Of a DNA stretch of 64,000 nucleotides, positions 35,631 to 44,695 are shown piece after piece. Each line of letters begins with the position of its first letter. The first letter of the stretch is position 1. The notes under the pieces are model-generated. The model was not told where the DNA came from. It ran no database searches and saw nothing but the letters and a program-made list of their open reading frames with translations. Both the position numbers and the translations under genes were made by a program. Source of the stretch: Mumia xiangluensis (GTDB lineage Bacteria > Actinomycetota > Actinomycetes > Propionibacteriales > Nocardioidaceae); assembly GCF_010994095.1 (NCBI RefSeq), contig NZ_WJYO01000001.1, positions 930,001 through 994,000 on the forward strand. Direction: 5' to 3'.

Positions 35631-35776
35631 CTGGTTGAGCGAGCGGAGCCGACCCTCCGCTGGTTGAGCGAGCCGAGCCGACCCTCCGCTGGTTGAGCGA
35701 GCGGAGCCGACCCTCCGCTGGTTGAGCGAGCCGAGCCGACCCTCCGCTGGTTGAGCGAGCGGAGCGAGTCGAAACC
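35631..35776. repeat. Five tandem 29-bp units of the interspersed repeat
   Basis: Units start at 35631, 35660, 35689, 35718 and 35747. Each begins CTGGTTGAGCGAGC, and units 1-4 continue to GACCCTCCG, with base 15 alternating G, C, G, C, G along the array. The last unit instead ends GAGTCGAAACC, like the full copy at 18131. The array fills the gap between the convergent 35268 gene and bioQ, touching the bioQ stop. Confidence 0.9.
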
Positions 35777-36337
35777 TCACACCCCGACCGGCGACGCTGC
35801 CCTGAGCCCGGAGACGATCAGCCCGAGCCCGAGGTCGAAGGACTCCGCCGACCCGATCGAGCCGTCGTACTCGATCGCGCCCGTCGCGCTCGCCTGCTCG
35901 TGCATCTGACGCGCAGAGGCGTGCCCGAGGACGAAGAGCATGATCGTCCGGGCGCCCGAGACCGCGACGTCCTCCTCGAAGCCCGCGAGCGCAGCGCTCA
36001 GCCGCTGCTCGGGCTCGTGTGCGCCCAGGCCGAAGGCTGACGCCGTCGCGACCACCTCGGCGCCGTCGCGGACGGCGAGCATCGCCGTACGGAACTCGTC
36101 GCACAGCGCCGCCACACGCTCGTCCCACGGGCCGGCCGGCTCTTCGCGTCGTCCGCGGGCCAGGATCTCGTCGGCCATCAACGCCAGCAGGGTCTGCTTG
36201 TTCGGGACGTGGTGGTAGAGGGCGCTCGGCTGCACCTCGAGCTCTGCGGCGACCCGGCGCATCGACAGGAACTCGAGCCCGTGGGTGTCGAGCACGCGGA
36301 GTGCTCCGTCGACGACGTCATGGAGGCGGTTGGCCAT
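35777..36337 (-). CDS. bioQ: TetR-family regulator, BioQ-like
   Basis: The protein has 186 residues with an N-terminal TetR HTH (SMRRVAAELEVQPSALYHHVPNKQTLL). It diverges from bioY-bioM-bioN. Two copies of TGAAC-N3-GTTCA lie between the genes, matching the TGAAC-N3-GTTAC-type site reported for BioQ of Corynebacterium. BioQ represses biotin synthesis and transport genes in Actinobacteria; by position and operator this is probably the biotin repressor, and it would also control itself. Confidence 0.8.
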   Translation of the reverse strand: MANRLHDVVDGALRVLDTHGLEFLSMRRVAAELEVQPSALYHHVPNKQTLLALMADEILARGRREEPAGPWDERVAALCDEFRTAMLAVRDGAEVVATASAFGLGAHEPEQRLSAALAGFEEDVAVSGARTIMLFVLGHASARQMHEQASATGAIEYDGSIGSAESFDLGLGLIVSGLRAASPVGV

Positions 36338-36357
36338 GCGCGCATCCTATCGGCTAG

Positions 36358-36389
36358 CCTGAACGCCGTTCAGGTGAACACCGTTCAGG
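36358..36389. promoter_or_regulatory. Two BioQ-like operators in the bioQ-bioY promoter
   Basis: CCTGAACGCCGTTCAGG (36358-36374) is a perfect palindrome. TGAACACCGTTCA (36375-36387) repeats the same half-sites 15 bp farther on. A -10-like TAGCCT at 36355-36360 overlaps the first, so a bound repressor would block bioY transcription. bioY starts at 36398. Confidence 0.75.
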
Positions 36390-36397
36390 AGACGATC

Positions 36398-37036
36398 ATG
36401 ACGCTCGACGCGCAACCCGACGCCCGGCCTGCCGCCGGTCCCGACGCCCGGCCCGCCACGACAGCCACGAAGCGTCGCGGTTTCTCGACCACCGACCTCG
36501 CCCTCATCGCGGCCTTCGCCGCCCTCATCTCGGCCTGCGCCTACATCGGCGCGATCCCCGTCGGCTCTGCCGGCGTACCGATCACGCTGCAGACCTTCGC
36601 CGTGATGCTCACCGGCTGCCTTCTCGGCCCGGCCCGCGGGTTCGCCGCGGTGTCGCTCTACCTCGCGCTCGGCGCGATCGGCCTGCCGGTCTTCGCCGAG
36701 CACTCGTCCGGGCTCGGCGCGTTCACCGGGGTGAGCGCCGGCTACCTGATCAGCTTCCCGTTCGCGGCGGCGCTCGGCGGCTTCCTCGTCAAGTACGTCG
36801 CCGGGCCGACGCGCAAGACGCGTGCGGTGTGGGTGTTCGCGTGCTCGATCACGGCCAGCATCCTGGTGATCCACCCGATGGGCATCATCGGCATGATGCT
36901 GCACCAGGACGTCTCGTTCCTCACTGCCGCGAGCTGGGACACCCCGTTCTGGCTGGGTGACCTGGTCAAGACGACGTTCGTCGCGATCATCGCCGCCGAG
37001 GTGCACCGGGCCTTCCCGAAGCTGCTCCACCCCTGA
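36398..37036 (+). CDS. bioY: BioY biotin-binding S component
   Basis: The protein has 212 residues with six predicted membrane helices after an N-terminal Ala/Pro/Asp-rich tail of about 35 residues. The BioY signatures are present (PITLQTFAVMLTGCLLGP, LPVFAEHSSG). It binds biotin and works with the energy-coupling module encoded next. AGGAGA precedes the ATG. bioM follows after 2 nt. Confidence 0.95.
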   Translation: MTLDAQPDARPAAGPDARPATTATKRRGFSTTDLALIAAFAALISACAYIGAIPVGSAGVPITLQTFAVMLTGCLLGPARGFAAVSLYLALGAIGLPVFAEHSSGLGAFTGVSAGYLISFPFAAALGGFLVKYVAGPTRKTRAVWVFACSITASILVIHPMGIIGMMLHQDVSFLTAASWDTPFWLGDLVKTTFVAIIAAEVHRAFPKLLHP

Positions 37037-37038
37037 CC

Positions 37039-37752
37039 GTGCCCACCCTCACCTTCGACGCCGCCGGCGTCACCGTCGACACGCCCCACGGTCCCAAGGT
37101 CGTCCTCGAGCCCACGACGCTCGAGCTGACCGAGCGACGCGTCGGCGTCGTCGGCGCCAACGGCTCCGGCAAGTCCACCCTGGCCCGCCTCGTCAACGGT
37201 CTCGTGACCGCCACGACGGGGCGGGTCGTCGTGGACGGCGTCGACGTCTCCAAGGACCCCTCACGCGTACGCCGTCGCGTCGGGTTCGTGTTCACCGATC
37301 CCGCCGCGCAGGTGGTGATGCCGACGTGCGTCGAGGACGTCGAGCTCTCGCTGCGCCGGCACGTCAAGGGCGCGACCGCTCGTCGGGCACGAGCGATCGA
37401 GATGCTGGCGTCATTCGGGCTGGCCGACCTCGCCGACACCAGCGTCCATGCGCTCTCGGGCGGGCAGCGCCAGATGCTCGCGCTCGCCGGGGTGCTCGCG
37501 GTGGAGCCCTCCGTCGTCGTCGCCGACGAGCCGACGACCCTCCTCGACCTCGCCAACACCCGCCGCGTCGGCGACGTCCTGCTCGGGCTCGAGCAGCAGC
37601 TCGTGCTCGTCACCCACGACCTCGACCTCGCACGACGGTGCGACCGCGTGCTGGTTGTCGAGGACGGGCGGATCCGGTACGACGGCGCGCCCGACGCCGC
37701 CGTCGACGACTACGTGGCGTCCGTCGAGGCGCGCGAGGGCGCCGGGCTGTGA
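37039..37752 (+). CDS. bioM: BioM energy-coupling ATPase (EcfA)
   Basis: The protein has 237 residues: Walker A GANGSGKS (Lys45), signature LSGGQRQ, Walker B VVVADEPT and the H-loop VTHDLD. It is the single ATPase of the BioMNY biotin transporter and would act as a homodimer. The stop overlaps bioN by 4 nt (GTGA). Confidence 0.94.
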   Translation: MPTLTFDAAGVTVDTPHGPKVVLEPTTLELTERRVGVVGANGSGKSTLARLVNGLVTATTGRVVVDGVDVSKDPSRVRRRVGFVFTDPAAQVVMPTCVEDVELSLRRHVKGATARRARAIEMLASFGLADLADTSVHALSGGQRQMLALAGVLAVEPSVVVADEPTTLLDLANTRRVGDVLLGLEQQLVLVTHDLDLARRCDRVLVVEDGRIRYDGAPDAAVDDYVASVEAREGAGL

Positions 37753-38363
37753 GCACGCCGCAGCTCGTCGGCAGCTACCAGCCCGGCGACTCCCTGGTGC
37801 ACCGGCTCCCCGTCGGGGTGAAGGTCAGCACCCTGGCGGTGTTCAGCCTCTGCGTCGTCGCCGTCCGCAGCATGCCCGCGTCGTGGGTGTTCCTCGCCCT
37901 CGCGCTCGGAGCCGCCCTGCTCGCGCGCGTCTCGGTCACCGCGCTCGCCCGGGCGGCCCGCGGCGTGCTTCTCGTGGCGGTCGTCGTCGCAGCGTTCCAG
38001 TGGTGGCTCAAAGGACCCGACCGGGCGATCGAGACGGTGGTGGACCTCTTCGCGCTGGCTCTCGTCGCCGTCGTGCTGACGGCAACGACCCCGGTCAACG
38101 CGATGCTCGACGCGTTGGTCCGCTGGATCACGCCGTTCCGCCGCCTCGGGGCCGAACCGGACCGCGTCGCGCTCACCGTCGGGCTCGCCGTCCAGGCCAT
38201 CCCGGGCACGATCGCGATCGCGGTCGAGACCCGGGACGCGGCGCGGGCGCGTGGCCTCGAGCGCCGGCCCCGGGCGTACCTCTCACCGTTCGTCATCCGT
38301 GTCGTCGCGCGCGCCCAGGAGACCGGCGACGCCCTCGCGGCGCGCGGCCTCGGCGACGACTGA
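37749..38363 (+). CDS. bioN: BioN energy-coupling transmembrane protein (EcfT)
   Basis: The protein has 204 residues with about five membrane helices and the two Ala-Arg-Gly coupling motifs of EcfT proteins (ARARGLE and AARGLG) near the C-terminus. It links BioY to BioM. The gene ends 17 nt before guaB1, which is on the other strand. Confidence 0.93.
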   Translation: MSTPQLVGSYQPGDSLVHRLPVGVKVSTLAVFSLCVVAVRSMPASWVFLALALGAALLARVSVTALARAARGVLLVAVVVAAFQWWLKGPDRAIETVVDLFALALVAVVLTATTPVNAMLDALVRWITPFRRLGAEPDRVALTVGLAVQAIPGTIAIAVETRDAARARGLERRPRAYLSPFVIRVVARAQETGDALAARGLGDD

Positions 38364-38380
38364 CGCGCGACCCGACGTCG

Positions 38381-39847
<1,467 letters not shown>

Positions 39848-39929
39848 CTACTGATCGGCACGACCGGACCGCTGCCCCTGGAGCGCCGCGGGCTCGCGAC
39901 CTGTCAGCCCTCGGTGGGACGGTGGCCGT

Positions 39930-40304
39930 ATGCCTGCACACCAGCACCTCGTCCCGCGGTCCGTCGACTACATCGAGATCGCCGTCACCGACCTTCCCGC
40001 CGCGTCAGCGTTCTACCGGGACGCGTTCGGGTGGGAGATCGTCCCGTACGGCGACGAGTACGCCGGCTTCCGCACCCCCGCGGAGTCCGGGAGCGACGAG
40101 GCAGGAGGCCTGCGCCTCGCGGCCGAGGTCACGCGCGGCAGCACGCTGGTGCTCCTGTACGCCGACGACCTCGAGGGGTGCGCCACGGCCGTCGTCGCAG
40201 CGGGCGGTCGTGTGACCGAAGGCCCGTACGCGTTCCCGGGCGGGCGTCGGTTCCACTTCCTCGACCCGAGCGGCAACGAGCTCGGGGCCTGGTCGCAGGC
40301 CTGA
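39930..40304 (+). CDS. VOC-family (glyoxalase/bleomycin-resistance fold) protein
   Basis: The protein has 124 residues with a paired beta-alpha-beta3 VOC pattern: VDYIEIAVTDLPAASAFYRDAFGW and HFLDPSGNELGAWS. The Glu in GNELGAW is a typical metal ligand. The substrate is unknown. It diverges from guaB1. Confidence 0.85.
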   Translation: MPAHQHLVPRSVDYIEIAVTDLPAASAFYRDAFGWEIVPYGDEYAGFRTPAESGSDEAGGLRLAAEVTRGSTLVLLYADDLEGCATAVVAAGGRVTEGPYAFPGGRRFHFLDPSGNELGAWSQA

Positions 40305-40324
40305 CCTCGGCCGTACGACCGGGT

Positions 40325-40888
40325 TCAGGAGCCTGTCGTCTTGGCGGCGCGCAGCCGCTCCCAGCCGAGCGCCCCGAAGGGCTCGGCTCCGCTGCGGATC
40401 GCGGCCGTGACGTCGAGTGCCGACTGCTCCGCCAGCGTCACGAGGTCGTCGGGGTAGCCGTAGTCGCTGCTGTGCTCCGCGAGCTCGTCCTCGTCGAGCA
40501 CCTCGACCGTGCCGTCGATGGTGAGCACCACGTCGAGGTCGAGGTCCAGCATCGTCACCCGGTCAGGGCGCTCCCACGCGGCGGGCGTCGTCATGTCGAC
40601 ATAGAGACGCCAGCGGAGCCGACCCGGTGGGGCGTCCTCGACGGCATGGAAGGTCGCGACGTACGGCGCGGTGTGCGGGACGAGGGTGAGGCTCGCGACC
40701 ACGGTGCGCACGTCGCGGCCCGGTCGGACCATCCGCGACCCGGGGGGCATGAAGAGCCACGCGCCGTGCTCGTCCGCACCGGCGAACGTCGTGTCGAACT
40801 CCCAGTGGGGGCGGCCGCCGTACTTCGTCGTGACCTGACGGACCGGGGCACCGACAGCAGGCCATACGTGCTGCTGCGGTGGCGTCAC
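40325..40888 (-). CDS. DUF402-domain protein
   Basis: The protein has about 187 residues with the DUF402/FomD-like pattern: a Lys-Tyr-Gly segment near the N-terminus, WRLYVDM, and the acidic run TMLDLDLDVV with a DEDEL helix. The superfamily includes nucleoside di/tri-phosphatases and the FomD hydrolase. GTG 40888 lies 7 nt after the upstream regulator stop, so the two genes form a pair. Confidence 0.8.
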   Translation of the reverse strand: MTPPQQHVWPAVGAPVRQVTTKYGGRPHWEFDTTFAGADEHGAWLFMPPGSRMVRPGRDVRTVVASLTLVPHTAPYVATFHAVEDAPPGRLRWRLYVDMTTPAAWERPDRVTMLDLDLDVVLTIDGTVEVLDEDELAEHSSDYGYPDDLVTLAEQSALDVTAAIRSGAEPFGALGWERLRAAKTTGS

Positions 40889-40895
40889 GCGAGGG

Positions 40896-41231
40896 TCAGG
40901 CGGCCATCGCGACCGGGCACGGCGGTGCACCGGCGGAGCGGATCGGCCCGTGGCCCTCGTGCAGCGCGTACGTGCGGGCGACCGAGGCGACCAGGTCGAG
41001 CATCGTGATGCCGAGCGCCGTGCACACAGCGGCGATGATCTCCGACGAGGCCTCCTTCTGGCCGCGCTCCACCTCGGAGAGGTAGGCCAGCGAGACCTGG
41101 GAGGACTTGGCCACGTCGCGCAGCGTCCGACCGCGGGTCCGGCGAACGTCTCGCAGCGCGTCACCCAGTGCCTGGCGAAGCAGCGGTGCGGGCTCCGGTG
41201 CGGGCGGGACGGGTGCGAGCGACGTGGTCAC
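40896..41231 (-). CDS. XRE-family regulator, ClgR-like
   Basis: The protein has 111 residues. The HTH segment (RRTRGRTLRDVAKSSQVSLA then YLSEVERGQKEASSEI) is close to that of ClgR, the activator of clp protease genes in Actinobacteria, but the gene is not in the usual clgR neighbourhood and its C-terminus is Ala/Pro rich. It may be a paralogue. It is likely co-transcribed with the DUF402 gene. A partly matching ClgR-like site (CGC-N5-GCG) lies at 41286. Confidence 0.75.
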   Translation of the reverse strand: MTTSLAPVPPAPEPAPLLRQALGDALRDVRRTRGRTLRDVAKSSQVSLAYLSEVERGQKEASSEIIAAVCTALGITMLDLVASVARTYALHEGHGPIRSAGAPPCPVAMAA

Positions 41232-41285
41232 CCCTTCACGCTAGGCGGGTGACCCAAGCCCGCGCTATCCGGAATCGCCCTCGTT

Positions 41286-41296
41286 CGCTCTCAGCG
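41286..41296. promoter_or_regulatory. Possible ClgR-type site, CGC-N5-GCG
   Basis: CGCTCTCAGCG matches the reported ClgR core CGC-Y-N-A-N-R-GCG except for one central base. It lies 55 nt upstream of the ClgR-like gene, so autoregulation is possible. Short motifs of this kind also arise by chance in GC-rich DNA. Confidence 0.3.
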
Positions 41297-41334
41297 GACG
41301 GCGACGAGCGCCTCGTCGGCTACGATCTGCGGCT

Positions 41335-41808
41335 GTGAGCAAGTCGGCGTCAGACGGTCAGGTGCGGCGCACCAACACCGCACTCGCTGTCTTCGCCGCC
41401 CTCCCCCTCGTGCTCGCGGGGCTGGTCCTCTGGCGCGGGTACGACGACCTGTCCGACCCCGCGGACGGCATCCCGATCACGGCGATCCTCGCGATGTGCG
41501 TCGGCGGGTCGCTGTATCTCGCGGGTGCGCTGGTCGGTGGTGAGGCGGGGTCGTGGATCACGCGGTTCGGAGGCCTGGTCGTCAAGGTCACCGTCGGCGG
41601 GTTCCTCGTGCTCGTCGTGGGCGGCTGGCTGCTCGGGTCGGCGATCGGCGTCGACGGGGTCGGCCGCGGTCCCGAGACGTCGGGTCAGGCCCGTACGATC
41701 GCCGTCCTCGCGGTCATCGGTCTGCTCGCGCTCGTCATCACGTGGATCGGCGAGCGGCGACGCAAGCGTGAGCGCACACGCGACGAGTCGCCTGCGGGGA
41801 GGCCCTAG
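41335..41808 (+). CDS. Four-helix membrane protein, unknown function
   Basis: The protein has 157 residues with four hydrophobic segments (about 15-33, 47-67, 78-102 and 118-138) and a basic C-terminus (ERRRKRERTRDE). No family is recognised. It starts at GTG 41335 and ends immediately against the convergent methyltransferase stop. Confidence 0.6.
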   Translation: MSKSASDGQVRRTNTALAVFAALPLVLAGLVLWRGYDDLSDPADGIPITAILAMCVGGSLYLAGALVGGEAGSWITRFGGLVVKVTVGGFLVLVVGGWLLGSAIGVDGVGRGPETSGQARTIAVLAVIGLLALVITWIGERRRKRERTRDESPAGRP

Positions 41809-42594
41809 CTAGCCGAGGTCGACGTGGAACTCGCGGCCCGGAGCGTCCGGACTGTTGAGCGCGTCCTTGTGCACGACGGCGCGGTAGCAGCGTGTCGCGT
41901 ACCGCATGCGGAGCCCGTTGTGGCCGCTCGCGTGGCTGTCGTACAGCCCGCGGACCTGACGCAGGATGGCGTCGCGTTCGCTCGGCGGCCTCGCGGCGAT
42001 GGAGGAGCGGGAGGCGACCAGGTCGAGCAGCGCATCGAGGTCGAGCTGCTGCCAGAACCCGTAGCTCGTCGTCGCAGGCAGGTCGAACAGCCCTGAGAGG
42101 GGGAGCGAGTCGGCGATCTCATCCAGGTCCTCCGGCTCCGCGTCGATGATCGAGGTGAGGCGGCGGACCCACGGCACGGACTCGTCACGGGTGTTCCACA
42201 CGAGGGAGAGATGGCCGTCGGTGCGGAGCACACGCGCGATCTCCGGCAGGCAGCGCAGCGGGTCGAACCAGTGGAACGACTGTGCGGCGACGACGACGTC
42301 GAACGCGCCGGCGTGGAAGGGCAGCCGCTCGGCCACTCCCCGGGCGACGGGGACCTCGAGGTGCTCGGCGAGCTGCCGGAGCATCTCGGCCGAGCGGTCC
42401 AGCGCGACCACGTCGTGACCGGCGCGGAGCAGCGCCTCGGTCATCTGGCCGGGGCCGGCGCCGAGCTCCAGGACGCGGACGGGCTCGTCACCGACCAGCC
42501 ACCGCACGGCACGCTCGGGATAGGACGGCCGCGCGTTCGCGTACTGGCCGGCACACCCGTCGTACGCCGATGCACGCTCCGAGGACCTGTCCAC
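41809..42594 (-). CDS. Class I SAM-dependent methyltransferase
   Basis: The protein has about 261 residues with SAM-binding motif I VLELGAGPGQM, the acidic post-I strand VVALDRS, and QSFHWFDP, typical of the UbiE/methyltransferase-11 group. The substrate is unknown. GTG 42594 is preferred over ATG 42618 because the intervening codons (GTT, GGT, CTT) are atypical for this genome. Confidence 0.85.
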   Translation of the reverse strand: MDRSSERASAYDGCAGQYANARPSYPERAVRWLVGDEPVRVLELGAGPGQMTEALLRAGHDVVALDRSAEMLRQLAEHLEVPVARGVAERLPFHAGAFDVVVAAQSFHWFDPLRCLPEIARVLRTDGHLSLVWNTRDESVPWVRRLTSIIDAEPEDLDEIADSLPLSGLFDLPATTSYGFWQQLDLDALLDLVASRSSIAARPPSERDAILRQVRGLYDSHASGHNGLRMRYATRCYRAVVHKDALNSPDAPGREFHVDLG

Positions 42595-42643
42595 AAGGCC
42601 GAGGCTACCAACGGACATCGGACGCCCAGGTACTCTGCAGGGC

Positions 42644-43384
42644 GTGCCTGACCCGTTTTCCGCCCTGATCGACCTCGACGGCGTCCCGTCGGCGTTCGCA
42701 GCGACCCGCGACGGGATCGACTCGCTCCTGCGCGACCGAGGCCTGCGTCGCAGCACCCCCGAGATGACCGCCGACTCGCTCCTGCTCGGGGCCGCGGCGA
42801 GCGCGGCGATCGAGGGTGCCCCGTACGACCCGGACGGGCTGCGCCGTGGAGACGCGGATCCCCTCGCGCTGGCCGTGGCACGGATGACGACCGAGCTGCT
42901 CGGCCTGGTCCCGACCTGGAACCGGGCGCCGCTGCAGGCTGTCGCGCGCATCCACTCCCTGGTCGCGCGCGGTCGCGTCGACGACGACGAGCTCGGCCGT
43001 CCGGTGTCGCCCGAGGGGGCGCGCCGGCTCGGGACGCTCGCACAGGCGGTCGTCGCGCCGACCGAGGCGCCCGGCCTGCTCGTCGCGGCCGTCGTGCACG
43101 CCGAGATCGCGACCGCGGGAGCGTTCGCGTCCGACAACGCCGTCGTCGCCCGTGCTGCCGAGCGGCTGGTGCTCGTGGCCAAGGGCGTCGATCCGGCGAG
43201 CCTGACGGTCCCCGAGGCCGGACACCTCGCGGCGGGACAGGGCTATGCCAAGCTCCTCGGCGAGTACGAGGCAGACGGGACTCCGGGCGTGCACCGGTGG
43301 CTGCTCTACGCTGCGCAGGCCTACGCGGACGGTGCCGAGGCGGCGCCGGTCGATCCGCCGAAGGGTCCGCGACGTCGCGGGTGA
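42644..43384 (+). CDS. Degenerate Fic-like protein
   Basis: The protein has 246 residues and is all-helical. SAAIEGAPY resembles the Fic N-terminal SxxIEG segment. The region HAEIATAGAFASDN followed by VVARA aligns with the Fic core HxFx(D/E)GNGRxxR, but the Gly-Asn-Gly-Arg part is not kept. AMPylation activity is therefore doubtful. Relatives are often labelled oxidoreductase, which the sequence does not support. It is next to the HAD phosphatase gene, as in Streptomyces and mycobacteria. Confidence 0.65.
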   Translation: MPDPFSALIDLDGVPSAFAATRDGIDSLLRDRGLRRSTPEMTADSLLLGAAASAAIEGAPYDPDGLRRGDADPLALAVARMTTELLGLVPTWNRAPLQAVARIHSLVARGRVDDDELGRPVSPEGARRLGTLAQAVVAPTEAPGLLVAAVVHAEIATAGAFASDNAVVARAAERLVLVAKGVDPASLTVPEAGHLAAGQGYAKLLGEYEADGTPGVHRWLLYAAQAYADGAEAAPVDPPKGPRRRG

Positions 43385-43437
43385 GGCGGCACCCCGGCCC
43401 TCGTGCGTGACCGCGTCTGGCTTGACCGGCGCACAAG

Positions 43438-43672
43438 GCAGACGCGCCATCTGCGAGAGATGACGCGTCCTCGGTTCGCCTTGTTCTCGGTTACCAAGCG
43501 TCCTGAACTCCGTAGTACCACTTCGGGGCCTCGATGGGTTCTCCCGTAAGCGGAATCCCTCTAGGACGGGAAGGTCGCCGCGTGGGTACCGAGTGTCCGG
43601 CTTGCCGCCTTCTTGTCTCCTTTGTACCTGCTTGACCCTCGTTCGGCTACCCCTCGCGGATAACAATCTTCG
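43438..43672 (-). ncRNA. Candidate Ms1-type (6S-like) small RNA
   Basis: The 324-nt gap between the Fic-like gene and the HAD phosphatase has no credible reading frame and is less GC-rich than its surroundings. In M. tuberculosis the abundant RNA MTS2823/Ms1, which binds core RNA polymerase, lies beside the HAD-like gene Rv3661, on the same strand as that gene; that is the minus strand here. On the minus strand the region has a purine-rich open stretch (ACAAAGGAGACAAGAAGG), a 5' GTTATCC able to pair with 3' GGTAAC, and a terminal hairpin. Ends are estimates, and no clear -10 was found. Confidence 0.55.
43441..43469 (-). terminator. Hairpin at the 3' end of the candidate Ms1-like RNA
   Basis: GACGCGCCATCT (43441-43452) pairs with AGATGACGCGTC (43458-43469), 12 bp with one mismatch and a 5-nt loop. 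On the minus strand it is followed by a TGCCTTGTG stretch. It would end the candidate RNA; it could also end the convergent Fic-like transcript. Confidence 0.5.
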
Positions 43673-43676
43673 GGCG

Positions 43677-43702
43677 GGGCGTGCCCCTGGCGCGACACGC
43701 CC
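43677..43702 (-). terminator. Hairpin after the HAD phosphatase gene
   Basis: GGGCGTG (43677-43683) and CACGCCC (43696-43702) pair with a 12-nt loop, starting 6 nt after the HAD stop on the minus strand. GATTGTTAT follows. It probably separates the HAD transcript from the candidate RNA. Confidence 0.5.
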
Positions 43703-43708
43703 GAGGAG

Positions 43709-44548
43709 TCAGTCGGGGTCCGTACGGCGTCGCCGCAGCTGATGCAGGGCCACCCCCGCCGCGGCCGAGACCGCCGCTGCAGCAAGCCCGGCGACCGCCA
43801 CCTTGCTCCCGGTGGAGTCCAGCGACATGCGCGACTTCAGAGCGACCGGCTGGGCGAACTCGAGGATCGGCCAGCCCTCCTCGCCCGCCACGCGGCGCAA
43901 CGTCTTGTCGGGGTTGACCACGAACGCGTTGCCGACCGCCGCGAGCATCGGGACGTCGGTCTCGGAGTCGGAGTAGGCGTACGAGGCGACGAGATCGTAG
44001 CCCTGCTCCGCGGCGAGGTCGCGGATGGCGTCGGCCTTGTGCTCGCCGTACGCGTACATCTCGATCTCGCCCGTGTAGAGACCGTCGGCCTCGACGAGCC
44101 GGGTCGCGATCACGTGGTCGGCCCCGAGCATCGCGCCGATCGGATCGACGACCTCTGAGCCCGAGGCAGACACGATCACGACGTCGCGGCCCGCCGCGTG
44201 GTGGGCCGCGATCAGCTCGACCGCCTCGACGTAGACCAGCGGGTCCACGACGGTGTGCAGGGTCTCGGCGACCACCTGCCGGACGGTGTCGACGTCCCAG
44301 CCCTTGACCAGCTGGGTCAGATAGGCGCGCATGCGCTCCATCTGGGCCTCGTCGGCGCCCTGGAGGGCGAACACGAACTGGGCGTACGCGCTGCGCAGCA
44401 CCGAGCGGCGGTTGATGAGTCCCGAGCCGTAGAAGTGCTTGGAGAAGGCGAGCGTGCTCGACCTGGCGATGATGGTCTTGTCGAGATCGAAGAAGGCCGC
44501 AGAGCGCGTGGTGGCGGGAGGGACGGACGCCGCGTCGGACCTGGTCAC
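43709..44548 (-). CDS. HAD-IB family phosphatase with C-terminal membrane helix
   Basis: The protein has 279 residues with the HAD nucleophile motif AFFDLDKTI, motif II IVSASGSEV, the lysine in GEHKADAI and motif IV YSDSETDVPML, as in SerB-like phosphatases. A hydrophobic C-terminal helix (AVAGLAAAAVSAAAGVAL) suggests membrane attachment. It corresponds to Rv3661 and, in Streptomyces, to a gene linked to differentiation. It diverges from the tad locus. Confidence 0.88.
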   Translation of the reverse strand: MTRSDAASVPPATTRSAAFFDLDKTIIARSSTLAFSKHFYGSGLINRRSVLRSAYAQFVFALQGADEAQMERMRAYLTQLVKGWDVDTVRQVVAETLHTVVDPLVYVEAVELIAAHHAAGRDVVIVSASGSEVVDPIGAMLGADHVIATRLVEADGLYTGEIEMYAYGEHKADAIRDLAAEQGYDLVASYAYSDSETDVPMLAAVGNAFVVNPDKTLRRVAGEEGWPILEFAQPVALKSRMSLDSTGSKVAVAGLAAAAVSAAAGVALHQLRRRRTDPD

Positions 44549-44619
44549 GCGTCCAGCATAGACAGCGGCACTGTCAGAGCGCGCCGCGTTATCGGCCCCC
44601 GCGCGTCGCGGGACGGCTC

Positions 44620-44648
44620 GTCCACAGGCGACCGTGGTCCCCAGGTCG
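44620..44648 (+). promoter_or_regulatory. Shared motif upstream of the CpaE-like gene
   Basis: GTCCACA, exactly 10 bp, then GTCCCCAGGTCG. The same two blocks with the same spacing occur at 48641-48669 before the pilin gene. This copy ends 47 nt before the ATG at 44696. It may be a common promoter or operator of the tad locus. Confidence 0.55.
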
Positions 44649-44695
44649 CCGGTCGTGCGGCCCCGCCGAGGCGGTGGACGATCCACTGTGAGTCC

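Noticed and set aside
43385-43708. A plus-strand RNA from the same gap, using TTGACC at about 43632
   Set aside because: The possible -10 is 22-23 nt away, too far, and transcription would run against the HAD gene; the minus strand fits the known position of Ms1 better.
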